From assembly GCA_016782755.1 (NCBI GenBank), contig JADHXY010000003.1:1-44900 (forward strand): a stretch of DNA of 44,900 nt, in the 5' to 3' direction. The position numbers were made by a program, and so were the translations under genes. The notes beneath the pieces are model-generated. The model searched no databases, was not told the DNA's origin, and saw nothing but the letters and a program-made list of their open reading frames with translations. Position 1 is the stretch's first letter, and every line of letters starts with the position of its first letter. The DNA comes from Phycisphaerae bacterium. Lineage in GTDB: Bacteria > Planctomycetota > Phycisphaerae > Sedimentisphaerales > Anaerobacaceae. Of this stretch, positions 26,809-36,284 are shown in pieces.

Positions 26809-29320
26809 TTCCCTGTCCTATTAAATTTTCCTGTTCCGATTTTGAGAGGGCATCGGTGCTGATCTCTTTGAGGTCTGAGAAGTCGTCACTTTTCATTATC
26901 CTTGGTGTTATGAACAGGTAGGTGGTTTTATATTGCTTTTCGATTCTTGTGTTTTTGAAAAACCACTCTATGATCGGGATGTCACCTAAGAAGGGTACCT
27001 TATCGGCATTTTCAGTTTCATCTGTAGTTTGCAGGCCGCCTACGATTATCGTAAAGCCGTCAGGGACGGTGGCTTCGCTTTGTATGCTGCTGGTGTTTCT
27101 TGGCGGCGGGATGGAGGGGTCAGTGGGTTTTGTGCCGAAGGAATTTAATGTTATCTGGTATTCGATCCTGAGATAATCGTTTTCGCTTATATGCGGAGTG
27201 ATTGCGAATTCTGTTCCGGCTTCGACGAAACCGCTGAAGGAAGTTGTCGTTGTGGTCTCGCCCTGGTTTGTCTGTGTGGTGGGTTCTTCGGCGATGTTGT
27301 TGATGAAACCTACGGAGTTGTCATTGACAAGTATCATTGGGGCTGATGTGATTTTGACGTTTCCCTGCTGTTTCAAGAATTGGAGAATTGTTTGCATTTT
27401 GCCGGGTGTGAGGACAGAAGCTGTGCCGCCGGGACTTATGGTGATATTCCTTGTGCCTGAGGATGGATCGAGATTTGTTGAGAGGCCGAAAGAGCTGAAC
27501 GAAATGAAATCATCTGCTGCGTGGCTAATTTCGGCTCCGATGTTCAGGTTGTCAGTGGATGTGACTTCTATGATCTTTGCTTCAACGAGTACTTGTTTGC
27601 GTCTTGTGTCCAGTTCTTTTATGAGTTTTTCCAGTTCCCGATGTTCCCTTGATGTGGCTTGTACGACAATGGAATTTGTGGATTTGCTTACGGAGACCCT
27701 TGCCTGTATCTGGGGAATGTATTCTTCGGATTCGCTGAGATTTTTTTCGGTGTTTTGGCTGGTAGTAACGGTTTTGTTTTTGGAAAAGTTTACATTATTG
27801 GTGTTGCTGGTTTCTTGTGGGTCTCTTTGGAGAAGTTCTGATATTGTTTTTGCTGCTTCATCTACGTCTGCATTTTCGAGTTTGTATATTCTTATGGAGC
27901 CGGATTCGTAGGCGGCTGGTTTGTCGATTTCATTTATAATCGAGGACATTATCCTTTGTGCAGATGGGGGGGCGGTGAGAAGTATGGAATTTGTTTTTTC
28001 GATAAGTACCAAGCCGTGATTTTTGGAGTCTTTATTATTTGAGCTTCGGCTGGTAGTTTGGAGGTTAAAAATTCTGTTTAGTCCATCATAAATGTCAGCG
28101 GCATTGATATATGTCAGCTGGTAATTATAAGTTACAGGTTCGATGAAATGGTCTAATTTGGTGATAAGAGTTCTGATTTTTTCGGTATCGGATTTATATC
28201 CTTTGATAATTAACTGGTTTGTCCTTGCTACGGCTTGGATGTATATTTGCGACTGGGGGTTTATTATGTCCATGTTTGTTGTGTTGGTTTTCGGCTGAGA
28301 GGCGGTGTCGGGATTTATTGATTTGTGAAGAGGGTTTTTTGCGGTTTCTTTCTGGTCTGAAAAAAGCTGATTGAGTTTTTCGGCGATCAGTTCAGAATCG
28401 GCATAATCTAATTTAACCACTTCCAGCACCATGTTGTTGCCGGCTACGTCGATTTTTTTTATCAGGTCTTTTATTTTGTCGATATCGGATTTTGTTCCGG
28501 CAATTAATAGTTGGTTTGTGTTAATAGCGGGTTCTATTATTATTGAACTTTCCGGGAGGTTAATAGCAGTGGGCTTGGCGGTTTTTGTGCTATCAGTTAT
28601 TCGTTCGCTTTTGTTTTGTGGGTTATCGTTTCTTAATGAAAAAACAGATTGCAAGATGGTTGCAAGGTTCTGGGAGTCTGCGTATTTTAAGTCTATGACT
28701 TCAATTAAGCGGTTTTCAGAAGGGGTGTCGAGTTTTTCGATGACGGCTGAGATGAAATCCAGGTTTGCTTTGACTTCATACAGGACGATTGAATTTGTTT
28801 CGCCGTAAACGACTACTTTGCCCATTTTTGTCATGAAAGGTTTAATAACGTTATTGAGTGATAATGCATTGCCGTATTTAATGTTGAAAACGCGTTTTTC
28901 AAGGCCGTAATATTGCATGTATTCGTCGTAGGTCATGACGGTGATCATGTTGTCCTTCTGGTGGTATGTTAATTCAGCCATGGTGACTGCTTTTTCGAGT
29001 AGTTCATGGGCAGTGACGTTTTTCGCCCATAGGCTTACCTTTGCCCTGGCGGCTTGTTGGGTTGGGAATATGCTCCAGCCGGTAGCATCGCTTATGATCT
29101 GGAAGACCATTGAAATGTCGTTGTTTGTGAATTCAACCTGAGGTATTAGCGGGCCGGAATTGGTGTTAGGAGCCGTTTGGTCGAGAGTTTTGCCGACATC
29201 GTTGTCGCTGCTGCTGAAAGGATCAAATTCGATATCGTAATTTTCATCGGCTATGACGTGGCAGCTGAGGGTGAAAAATATTGCTATTGCAATGAGAATG
29301 GAAGTTTTGTTTTTTGACAT
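26792..29320 (-). CDS. gspD: Type II secretion secretin GspD
   Basis: A large, 842-residue secretin. It has a signal peptide with a Cys near residue 20 (IAIAIFFTLSCHVIA), an N0 domain (VEFTNNDISMVFQIISDATGWSIF), several N1-type domains separated by low-complexity linkers, and the secretin barrel with the signature VPFLGDIPIIEWFFKN. It forms the outer-membrane channel of the second T2SS. The N-domain repeats (ESRLIEVIDLKYADSQNLATIL-type, four copies) explain the length. It follows the GspC-like gene by 10 bases and overlaps the GT2 gene. Confidence 0.95.
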   Translation of the reverse strand: MSKNKTSILIAIAIFFTLSCHVIADENYDIEFDPFSSSDNDVGKTLDQTAPNTNSGPLIPQVEFTNNDISMVFQIISDATGWSIFPTQQAARAKVSLWAKNVTAHELLEKAVTMAELTYHQKDNMITVMTYDEYMQYYGLEKRVFNIKYGNALSLNNVIKPFMTKMGKVVVYGETNSIVLYEVKANLDFISAVIEKLDTPSENRLIEVIDLKYADSQNLATILQSVFSLRNDNPQNKSERITDSTKTAKPTAINLPESSIIIEPAINTNQLLIAGTKSDIDKIKDLIKKIDVAGNNMVLEVVKLDYADSELIAEKLNQLFSDQKETAKNPLHKSINPDTASQPKTNTTNMDIINPQSQIYIQAVARTNQLIIKGYKSDTEKIRTLITKLDHFIEPVTYNYQLTYINAADIYDGLNRIFNLQTTSRSSNNKDSKNHGLVLIEKTNSILLTAPPSAQRIMSSIINEIDKPAAYESGSIRIYKLENADVDEAAKTISELLQRDPQETSNTNNVNFSKNKTVTTSQNTEKNLSESEEYIPQIQARVSVSKSTNSIVVQATSREHRELEKLIKELDTRRKQVLVEAKIIEVTSTDNLNIGAEISHAADDFISFSSFGLSTNLDPSSGTRNITISPGGTASVLTPGKMQTILQFLKQQGNVKITSAPMILVNDNSVGFINNIAEEPTTQTNQGETTTTTSFSGFVEAGTEFAITPHISENDYLRIEYQITLNSFGTKPTDPSIPPPRNTSSIQSEATVPDGFTIIVGGLQTTDETENADKVPFLGDIPIIEWFFKNTRIEKQYKTTYLFITPRIMKSDDFSDLKEISTDALSKSEQENLIGQGNDRKK

Positions 29321-29330
29321 AATTACCTCG

Positions 29331-29834
29331 TTAAAGATGCAGGGTTACTTTGTGATCGATAATAGATATTTCAACGGTTTTATTTTTTTTATCAATATCA
29401 AGGACGGTAAAAAGGTCTGATATAGAGTCGCCGATCTGACATTTTTTCAGGCCCATTCCCTCAATGTTGATGTATGCCGTCGGAGCAGAGTTTAATTCCA
29501 TTACGCATTTTAGCTTTAGCTGATTTTTTATTCTTTCTATAGTTTTGTCAGCTATGGGGCGATCGGATATTTTGGAATCGGATTTGAAAAAGCCAGTTCT
29601 GAAATTAAAATCATCAAGTATAAGGTTGTTGCTGCTGCTGAAGAAATTGGGTTCTGCTATGTAGGAGTCTGGTCTTGGGGGGTTTAGCTGGTTTGCGTTT
29701 TGTAAGGGTAGAGGTTTTAGGAGTTCGGTTACAGCCGACAATACAAGTACAAGTATAAGGGCCGACATGAGCAATTGGACCGTTTTTAATGCTCTGTAAC
29801 GTTGCGAGAAATTTTTTATGTAATTATTTATCAT
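29331..29834 (-). CDS. GspC/PilP-like inner-membrane clamp protein
   Basis: A 167-residue bitopic protein with a membrane segment at about 20-37 (VQLLMSALILVLVLSAV), a Pro/Asn-rich linker, and a C-terminal small beta domain. That domain (LKLKCVMELNSAPTAYINIEGMGLKKCQIGDSI) resembles the homology region of GspC and PilP, which binds the N0 domain of the secretin. Its position between the GspM and GspD genes fits. The first cluster has no counterpart. The gene overlaps the GspM gene by 4 bases. Confidence 0.7.
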   Translation of the reverse strand: MINNYIKNFSQRYRALKTVQLLMSALILVLVLSAVTELLKPLPLQNANQLNPPRPDSYIAEPNFFSSSNNLILDDFNFRTGFFKSDSKISDRPIADKTIERIKNQLKLKCVMELNSAPTAYINIEGMGLKKCQIGDSISDLFTVLDIDKKNKTVEISIIDHKVTLHL

Positions 29835-30379
29835 ATTATTTTAGAGTCATTTTTTTGAACTATTTTGCTGATTACCAATGAGACTGTTATATTGTCTCTT
29901 GAGTCCTGGGCTTTTAGATCTAACTTTTCTATTCTGATTGGCTGAGAGTGTTTTTCTATCGAAAGGACAAATTTGATGAAATCTTTTATGCTCGCATTCG
30001 TTTCTATTTTAATAGATAGCAGCGAGTAATGAGTTTCGTTTGTCGGGGGCAGTATTTTAACGGATTTTATTTCCAGGTTGGATTTGGAATACAGCTGGTC
30101 AAGCAGACGGGCAAAGTCGGAGATTTGCTGCTGGTATGAGCCATCGGCTGCGATTAGAGGTTCTGCCTGCTGATACAATTTTTCGATCCTGTCTTTAATC
30201 AGGATATTTCGTTTTGCTCTTGTCAGTTCGATCTTTAATTCGACAAGTTGGTTTTTGAGTGTTTTTTGTTTTTTCATCTCCGGCTCAATTACGAGAGTAA
30301 AGACGGCGGCTGTTGTTATTATTACGCCAGCAAGTATAGCTAATATTTTTTGACGGTTTTTGAATGTTATTGTTTTCAT
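29831..30379 (-). CDS. GspM/PilO-like inner-membrane protein
   Basis: A 182-residue protein with a membrane segment (ILAILAGVIITTAAVFTLVI, about 12-31), a coiled coil (about 33-70), and a small alpha/beta periplasmic domain. This is the PilO/GspM layout; these proteins form a heterodimer with GspL/PilN. It overlaps the neighbouring GspL-like and GspC-like genes by 4 bases each (ATGA pattern), so the three are coupled. It is the equivalent of the protein at 6691 in the first cluster but shows little obvious sequence similarity. Confidence 0.75.
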   Translation of the reverse strand: MKTITFKNRQKILAILAGVIITTAAVFTLVIEPEMKKQKTLKNQLVELKIELTRAKRNILIKDRIEKLYQQAEPLIAADGSYQQQISDFARLLDQLYSKSNLEIKSVKILPPTNETHYSLLSIKIETNASIKDFIKFVLSIEKHSQPIRIEKLDLKAQDSRDNITVSLVISKIVQKNDSKII

Positions 30380-31776
30380 AAGCCGTTTTGCTCCACACGG
30401 CAGTTTGCTTTGAATTCTACAATGCTTGTGCCCGCTTTTGGAATTTGCTGTACGTTTGTGATCTGCATGTTTTTAAGTATTTGTGTTTTTTTCATAGCCG
30501 ATGGATATTCGAGGGCATTTGAGAGTGTTGAGGATTGCCCCTTTATACTGATATCTGCTGTATAATTGTCTGCGGAAAAATTTATCTGGCTTATTGAGAT
30601 ATATTGCGGGCTGAATTTGTAAAGTTCGGCGAATAATGCTGATATCAGTCCGCGAGTTTTGAATTGTTTTTTCAATCCTTTTACACATAAGTTTTTAGCT
30701 TCGATCTTTTCCGATATGTCTTTGATAGGCTCGATTTGTTTTTTGATGATTTGGCAGGCATGCTGCAGCCGCCAGCTTTTTAATGCTAAGCCGGACCATA
30801 GAGAAAAAATCATTGTTACAGCCAGCACAGCCGTAAGTGCTGTGTTTAATATCTTTTTTTTGTTCGCCCTTTTTTTTAGTAATTCACGGGGCAGCAGATT
30901 AAAGGATTCCAGATCGGGCGATTCTGCGGACTTGAGCATCCCTTCAGTTAGAGCCGCATGATAGCCGTAATCGCTGTTGTCTATCGATTTGCCGCTGTTG
31001 AAATCGACAGGTTGCGGCAAAGGTAAAAACTCTATATTTTCAAAAACATCTTTGAGATGTGTTTTAATTTTTTGAAGATATTTTTTTGTCGAACTTATTT
31101 TTATTTTGATATTCTGACGGCTGTCCTGTTGGATATCCTTTATTGATTCACAAAGCTCGGTTTTGAGCAGTTCGATGTTTTTGGGAATGGAGTTTTCTGT
31201 GAGGATAAAATTGTCCGCTTTTTGAAGATAGCCATTGCAGTTGTGCAGGATCAAAAGGGCATTGTGTGAGAATAGCACATTTAGCTGATGTGCCTGATTT
31301 TGAGATGTTTTGTCGAACCAGCACATGGCTGCCTGAGAGTCAATAATAGCTTTAGATGGTGCTATCATTGAGTTTTTGTAATTTACCAGATTTTTTTCGA
31401 GGTTATCGATCCTGAGTATATACAGCAGCAGTTCAAGTAAATTGGCCTTTTGTTTTTTAGATACGCATCCCCAAACGACGTCTTCGATCTCAAGAGGCAG
31501 CAAAGATGGAATTTCAAACTCAAGCATTTTATATGCCTGTTTGAGGTCATTGGCAGGGATTTGGACATTTTTACATATACATAAATCGTCTTCGATAGAT
31601 ATGATCCAGTTTTTTACGTTGAGCAGTTTTTTCTGAATGGCTTCTTTGATTTTCTCGCAGTTTTCGAAATAAAAGTGCTTAAATAATGTCCCATTTTTCA
31701 GGCATACAACGGCAGAGCCATCGGGCAGTATTTTTATTGAGGCAAGGTTTGAGTTGATTTTATTTTTCGCCGTCAT
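30376..31776 (-). CDS. gspL: GspL-like (PilM-PilN fused) assembly protein
   Basis: A 466-residue protein: residues 1 to about 290 look like a divergent actin-like cytoplasmic domain. It is followed by the PilN-type stretch FNLLPRELLKKRANKKK, a membrane span at about 312-332, and a periplasmic ferredoxin-like domain (ISISQINFSADNYTADISIKGQS). The layout is that of GspL. It anchors the ATPase to the inner membrane. It is encoded between the GspK and GspM genes with 4-base overlaps at both ends. Confidence 0.78.
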   Translation of the reverse strand: MTAKNKINSNLASIKILPDGSAVVCLKNGTLFKHFYFENCEKIKEAIQKKLLNVKNWIISIEDDLCICKNVQIPANDLKQAYKMLEFEIPSLLPLEIEDVVWGCVSKKQKANLLELLLYILRIDNLEKNLVNYKNSMIAPSKAIIDSQAAMCWFDKTSQNQAHQLNVLFSHNALLILHNCNGYLQKADNFILTENSIPKNIELLKTELCESIKDIQQDSRQNIKIKISSTKKYLQKIKTHLKDVFENIEFLPLPQPVDFNSGKSIDNSDYGYHAALTEGMLKSAESPDLESFNLLPRELLKKRANKKKILNTALTAVLAVTMIFSLWSGLALKSWRLQHACQIIKKQIEPIKDISEKIEAKNLCVKGLKKQFKTRGLISALFAELYKFSPQYISISQINFSADNYTADISIKGQSSTLSNALEYPSAMKKTQILKNMQITNVQQIPKAGTSIVEFKANCRVEQNGL

Positions 31777-32801
31777 ATGAGCCTCTCAACGCAAAGAATT
31801 TTGCAGGTTTGGTCGTCAACTCTCAAGCTTGCCATTAACATGCATCGCTGCTGGCCGGATTTGGCATATGAGAAAATCCGGTAAGTATCAGAATCAAAAC
31901 AGCAGTACTGAGTGAGCAGTTCGAGCTGAATGTCACTTATCCCTGGTATATTAAAAATATCCTCGGTTTTTTCTATCGGCATATCGTCATCAGTCCCCAA
32001 TGAACCATCGGGGCCTGAGCGATAGTTAAGGACGGCATCGACGGTTTGCTGCTCAATTGCCACAAGAGCAGCAAGTATGTTCGCAGGTGCTGTATTTATA
32101 TTAACAGTTGAATCGCCATAGACAGTGAACATGTCGGTTAAAGTCATGGGTTGGTTGTCAGGGTTTGAGAAAAGTTCTTCGGTGTCATCGGGTTCGTATT
32201 CGCTGTTTTTTAATTCCTCCCATGTGTAGTTATCTGTGCTTATACCTTTTATGAACGTCAGTTCCCTAATGGTCACCAGTGGGGCATTTTTGCAATTGTA
32301 AAAAGGTTGGGTACTGCTGTAATAATCAACTTCGGCACCAGCGGGGTTGGCTTGCGAGTCACTGTCCTGCCAGTCCAGGATACATGCTGTTTGCTCGTCG
32401 CTGATTTCGAAATGTTGCCAGCTTGCCGGGTCCGATTTGTTAATGTCCAGATAACCTTTTTCGTCTCTGATCCAGCATACAAGTTTCGGCTCTTCATGAT
32501 TCTCAAGGTTTAGGTTACTAAATAGCGTTCTGTTTTCTTCGATGCTGAAGAATTTACAGACTCCGGCGTTTTTTGTTTCGTCTTGTCCTGCTTGCAGTAG
32601 TTGCGAGCGGCACCGTTCAATACCGGCTATTGCAAGATGCCATGCTCTTGTTTTTTGTGCTGCGGAATTTGTGAGTTTGATCTCTATTCGCAGCTGGTAA
32701 GCCAGTGAGTAGGCGATTATCGCGATATTTGAAACCACGATAAGCACTATTATTAGTACACTGCCCCTGCTGAGCCTGTTTTTTTGAGCGTTTTTTGTCA
32801 T
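31773..32801 (-). CDS. gspK: Minor pseudopilin GspK
   Basis: A 342-residue GspK. The N-terminal helix follows SRGSVLIIVLIVVSNIAIIAYSLAYQ and, as usual for GspK, lacks Glu at position 5. Family signatures are DWQDSDSQANPAGAEVDYY and VNINTAPANILAAL, the latter a helix-hairpin-helix motif. GspK caps the pseudopilus tip with GspI and GspJ. Preceded by a 108-base gap after gspJ that holds no gene I can support. Confidence 0.92.
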   Translation of the reverse strand: MTKNAQKNRLSRGSVLIIVLIVVSNIAIIAYSLAYQLRIEIKLTNSAAQKTRAWHLAIAGIERCRSQLLQAGQDETKNAGVCKFFSIEENRTLFSNLNLENHEEPKLVCWIRDEKGYLDINKSDPASWQHFEISDEQTACILDWQDSDSQANPAGAEVDYYSSTQPFYNCKNAPLVTIRELTFIKGISTDNYTWEELKNSEYEPDDTEELFSNPDNQPMTLTDMFTVYGDSTVNINTAPANILAALVAIEQQTVDAVLNYRSGPDGSLGTDDDMPIEKTEDIFNIPGISDIQLELLTQYCCFDSDTYRIFSYAKSGQQRCMLMASLRVDDQTCKILCVERLI

Positions 32802-32909
32802 AATAACGTAATAATTTCAGCTAAATTTCTGATAACGTCCTGTAGTTATAGTAGCGAAGCCGGCGCAGGGATTGTTGATTAGGAAATTATATTTTTCTCA
32901 GGAGCAGCA

Positions 32910-33578
32910 TTAATTGTCATTAATCGGGTTGTCGCTTAATATCTGGATGCATGCCTGAAATGGGTTTGTTTGCTGGTTGTATTTGACTTCGATTTTTATC
33001 GCAGGCGGCGGGGACTTGGTGCTTTCGATATTATCTTTCCATGATAAGGTATTTGAAAGATCATCTGGCTCAGCCGCAAATACTTTGAATTCTGATATTT
33101 GCTCGAAAATTACTTTCTCGTTTTCGGCTCCGATGGGGACTTGTCCTGAATAAAGCTGTTCGGTTCTGACCAGCTGTTTCTTTGACGAGTCGCCGTCGGA
33201 CTGGAGTTTATAGCAGACCCTTGCCGGATAACCGCATTGAGCTGAGCTGTTCCGTGCGGGGTTGAGAGTAAAAAAACAGATAGAGGTTGTTTGCTGGTTG
33301 GTGGAAATGCTGAATGGTGCGATTACCTCCGATTCTTTGATTTTTGGAAAATATGCACACCCCAGTTCCTCCCGAAGTGTGTCGATCAGAAGCCGGTTTT
33401 TCTGGTTTATGCGGTTTTGGCCCTTTATTTTTGACCATGCAGAATTGGTTTGCTTGATGGCTGCATTGAGACCTAATATCAGCAAAGAACTTATCGTAAT
33501 AGCAATAAGTATCTCAACCAGAGTAAAGCCATCTGCCCCGGCAACGGTTTTTTTTAATGTTTTCGACATAGTCCTCAT
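32910..33578 (-). CDS. gspJ: Minor pseudopilin GspJ
   Basis: A 222-residue prepilin. Cleavage is expected at ADG/FTLVEILIAIT, with Glu at mature position 5. After the helix the stretch KNRLLIDTLREELGCAYFP, and a C-terminal beta domain, match GspJ. It is part of the tip complex with GspI and GspK. The start overlaps the gspI stop in an ATGA arrangement; a second ATG four codons in is possible. Order H-I-J-K is that of classical T2SS operons. Confidence 0.9.
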   Translation of the reverse strand: MRTMSKTLKKTVAGADGFTLVEILIAITISSLLILGLNAAIKQTNSAWSKIKGQNRINQKNRLLIDTLREELGCAYFPKIKESEVIAPFSISTNQQTTSICFFTLNPARNSSAQCGYPARVCYKLQSDGDSSKKQLVRTEQLYSGQVPIGAENEKVIFEQISEFKVFAAEPDDLSNTLSWKDNIESTKSPPPAIKIEVKYNQQTNPFQACIQILSDNPINDN

Positions 33579-33982
33579 TTGCCCTGTAATACAGCCGGTA
33601 TATGCATCACTGATATTAATTGGTACTCTTTCGGTATTTGGTTCTGGAGCCAGCTGATTTTTACTGCCACAGCCACCAGATTGTCAATTTCTGTCGGGGA
33701 CACCTGGATTTGCCAGTTGAACTTGCTTTCTTTGCCTTTTGTGGTTTCATATGAAATGTTCTTTTCGAGCCGTTTTTCGTTAAGCAGACTCTCAGCCAGA
33801 ATTGCAGCCCCGGCGATGTTTGTATTGCTATTGCTTGCTCTTATGCACATGCTCAGAACACCGAAAACGGCGAGAAGCGACGTAGCCATAATGGTCATAG
33901 CTATTATTATCTCGACCATAGAGAAACCGCCGGCTGTGATTTTGCGGGTTTTGTTAAAAATTTTGATCTTTGATTTCAACAT
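33575..33982 (-). CDS. gspI: Minor pseudopilin GspI
   Basis: A 135-residue prepilin with processing site AGG/FSMVEIIIAMTIMATSLLAVFG (Glu at +5). Length, the EKRLEKN region and a C-terminal VKISW stretch match GspI, a tip pseudopilin that nucleates the pilus. It overlaps gspH by 29 bases and gspJ by 4, so all three are translated as a unit. Confidence 0.88.
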   Translation of the reverse strand: MLKSKIKIFNKTRKITAGGFSMVEIIIAMTIMATSLLAVFGVLSMCIRASNSNTNIAGAAILAESLLNEKRLEKNISYETTKGKESKFNWQIQVSPTEIDNLVAVAVKISWLQNQIPKEYQLISVMHIPAVLQGK

Positions 33983-34436
33983 ATCTCGAATTTATATTTA
34001 TAGTGATCATCATATCTTCTGCCGCAAAGGTCAAATAACCATCGGGCCATGGAATTTCAGGATCGAAAACAAAAAAATAGGTATTTTTTTCCTGCTCGAA
34101 TCCTTTGGAATCGTAAAGCTGAATGTTTCCAATAAATCTTTCTTTTCTTGTGAAATCATTAAGAGCCTCAAAATGACCTTCATTTTCTTGCTGGAGGTAA
34201 TAGCTTGAATATTTGCTGTCGAACACAAATTTGGTTTTTTTGTTATCTTTTTCCGCCAGGTCGATAGCATACCTGATAGTTTGTGCGATATCATCGCATG
34301 CCTGCCGCATCTTCAGACCCTGATTGCTTCGCTTGCAAAAAGGCAACGCTATGGTTACCGACACTGAGATGATCATAAGAACCACCATCAGTTCAACGAG
34401 TGTAAACGCCCTAAAATTTCGTCTTAAGCTGAACAT
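33954..34436 (-). CDS. gspH: Minor pseudopilin GspH
   Basis: A 160-residue prepilin. The cut site FRA/FTLVELMVVLMIISVS has Ala rather than Gly before the cut, as does the H-type pilin of the first cluster. After the helix, ACDDIAQTIRYAIDLAEKDNKKTKFVFDSKYSSYYL is typical of GspH. It is the first gene of the minus-strand T2SS operon; an AGGAAA site lies before the ATG. A G-type major pilin gene, normally next to gspH, is absent, so it must be elsewhere in the genome or shared with the gene at 1918. Confidence 0.9.
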   Translation of the reverse strand: MFSLRRNFRAFTLVELMVVLMIISVSVTIALPFCKRSNQGLKMRQACDDIAQTIRYAIDLAEKDNKKTKFVFDSKYSSYYLQQENEGHFEALNDFTRKERFIGNIQLYDSKGFEQEKNTYFFVFDPEIPWPDGYLTFAAEDMMITININSRYVEIKDQNF

Positions 34437-34664
34437 AATTTCCTCATTCTCTTATCAAAAGCGGAGAAGAAGATACAAATGTTGAATCAGAAATAAAAAA
34501 AATGCTCGTGAATTGACAAAAGAGAAATACAGGCTCACAGCAGAATTGTACAAATTACGATCTATCGATGTGCCATTCTTTTCTTACTGCTCCCGGCATT
34601 GGCGGGTAAATTGGCTGATAATTTCAGTAAACGAAATATTATTGTTTCAATCAAAGTCGCTTAT

Positions 34665-36284
34665 TCACTCCTCTGCGACAGTTCCTGACGGATTAAGCTT
34701 CGCTTGAGAATCTCGAAAATTATCCCACAAATCCTTCGTTACGAACCCGAGCAATTCGATCCTCGGTCGCAAATACATCCGCTGCTCAAACAAAGGAACG
34801 TATAAATTTCGCTCGCCCGGCGGCGGCAGTTCGTACAACTTATTCAACAATTCGCTCTTCACGTCAGCCGAAGCAATAATCAAAGGTGCACTCGGAGACG
34901 TTTCATCAACATGGCTCCACCAACCCACCCTGCTAAAATCACGCAGATACCAAGGGAGCGGCCAGTAATCAGCTCCGGGGCAGATAACCTGAATATACAT
35001 ATCATTACCTTCGGGATGCACGGCTGCTATTTGTCTTATTCGCTGGGTCATTTCAAAAACATCAACACTCGGATGAGCATATACATACGGATTGCGAGGG
35101 TCTGTATCATACTTATAAATCCCCAAACAGCTCTGCCAGCTAAGCCACACCACAGCCGCTGCCAAAACCAGTACCACCAAGCACCGCACCATAAAAGTTC
35201 GTGCCGACCGAATCAATTCCACAGCCGCAAAACCGGCCAAAAGAATCATTCCGTGCAGAAAGCCCAGCAAACACCATGGCGTCTTATAAGGAATCGCCGA
35301 ATACAAAACTGCCAATATGACCGTATAAAAGGCGATAAAACGAACAAAGCCCACATTAAGCTTAGATAAATTTCTCGACCTCATAGCCATAACAAAACCA
35401 ACGACTGCCAGCACTACGATCACTATTTCGCTGGAGATCGAAAGGAACATATACTCACAATGAATTAGCGTCTTGAAGTAATAATACCACTGATGGTCAT
35501 GGACTCCGCTTCCGCCAGCCCTGAACAAGTACGACCCATAAGCCCGAACAGAAGCCGGCACACCCGGAAGATTGGTAAAAAATGACGAATAGAATAACGC
35601 CGAAGTAATACAGGCCGTAAAAACTGCGGCTATAACATGGGGCAGCTTTATGATCTTAGTGAATCGTGAAATAGAAAAATCTTGTGGACGTTGCAGCATC
35701 ACCGTAAGTATAATGGCAAACAGCATCGAAGCAAAAACCAGGACAAAAGTCTCCTTGGTTGCGTGACACAGGCCAAAACACACACCAGCCAGCAATGCCC
35801 AATAAATGTTCTTGCCTCGCAAATAGCGATAGCCGCAAACAATTACACCAAAGCTAAAACAAACCAGCAGCATTTCCTGAATATAATAGCGGCTGAAAAA
35901 AACGAACGCAGGCGATACAGCCGTCGCTACAGCCGAACACACCACCGCCGCCCTACCCATACCGTCAATAACAAACAAAAGCAGCAGAACCAACACCGTG
36001 CCAAAAAAAACTGGCACTATCCTTAAAGTGAATTCATTAATTTGCGTCAGTCTCTCTGCTCCACTTAACCAGGCCGGAAGCAGAGTCAGGTAATTCAGTG
36101 TTGGACCGTGATATTCAAAAGGGTCGTAACGGTAAACACCCTCTTCGAGCAGTTTTCCGAATTTAACAGCGTGTACTGCCTCGTCTCCATGCATCGGACG
36201 GCGATCAAGTCCGCCTATGCGCAAAACAAATGCAGCAATTGTCACCATCAGCATGATGACAAAGATTTTTTTAGGGTTGCTCAT
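34665..36284 (-). CDS. GT39-like membrane glycosyltransferase, Agl23/TIGR03663 family
   Basis: A 539-residue membrane protein with about ten hydrophobic segments. The N-terminal MHGDEAVHAVKFG and DPFEYHGPTLNYLTL stretches match the TIGR03663 (flippase-associated Agl23) family, related to GT39 protein glycosyltransferases; the DE pair is the likely catalytic site. The C-terminal roughly 160 residues are soluble. It probably transfers a polyprenyl-linked sugar on the outside of the inner membrane. It is coupled to the discoidin-like lipoprotein gene by a 4-base overlap, so the two may act together. Confidence 0.85.
   Translation of the reverse strand: MSNPKKIFVIMLMVTIAAFVLRIGGLDRRPMHGDEAVHAVKFGKLLEEGVYRYDPFEYHGPTLNYLTLLPAWLSGAERLTQINEFTLRIVPVFFGTVLVLLLLFVIDGMGRAAVVCSAVATAVSPAFVFFSRYYIQEMLLVCFSFGVIVCGYRYLRGKNIYWALLAGVCFGLCHATKETFVLVFASMLFAIILTVMLQRPQDFSISRFTKIIKLPHVIAAVFTACITSALFYSSFFTNLPGVPASVRAYGSYLFRAGGSGVHDHQWYYYFKTLIHCEYMFLSISSEIVIVVLAVVGFVMAMRSRNLSKLNVGFVRFIAFYTVILAVLYSAIPYKTPWCLLGFLHGMILLAGFAAVELIRSARTFMVRCLVVLVLAAAVVWLSWQSCLGIYKYDTDPRNPYVYAHPSVDVFEMTQRIRQIAAVHPEGNDMYIQVICPGADYWPLPWYLRDFSRVGWWSHVDETSPSAPLIIASADVKSELLNKLYELPPPGERNLYVPLFEQRMYLRPRIELLGFVTKDLWDNFRDSQAKLNPSGTVAEE

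Noticed and set aside
27198-27911. A 237-codon plus-strand frame antisense to the second secretin gene
   Set aside because: The minus-strand frame is an unmistakable secretin; the plus-strand frame is its shadow and has no domain pattern.
33579-34208. A 209-codon plus-strand frame antisense to gspH and gspI
   Set aside because: Both genes beneath it are clear pseudopilins with overlaps on the minus strand.
34513-34707. A 64-codon plus-strand frame between the gspH and Agl23-like genes
   Set aside because: It starts at TTG with no ribosome site, runs into the end of the Agl23-like gene on the other strand, and has no recognisable protein pattern.
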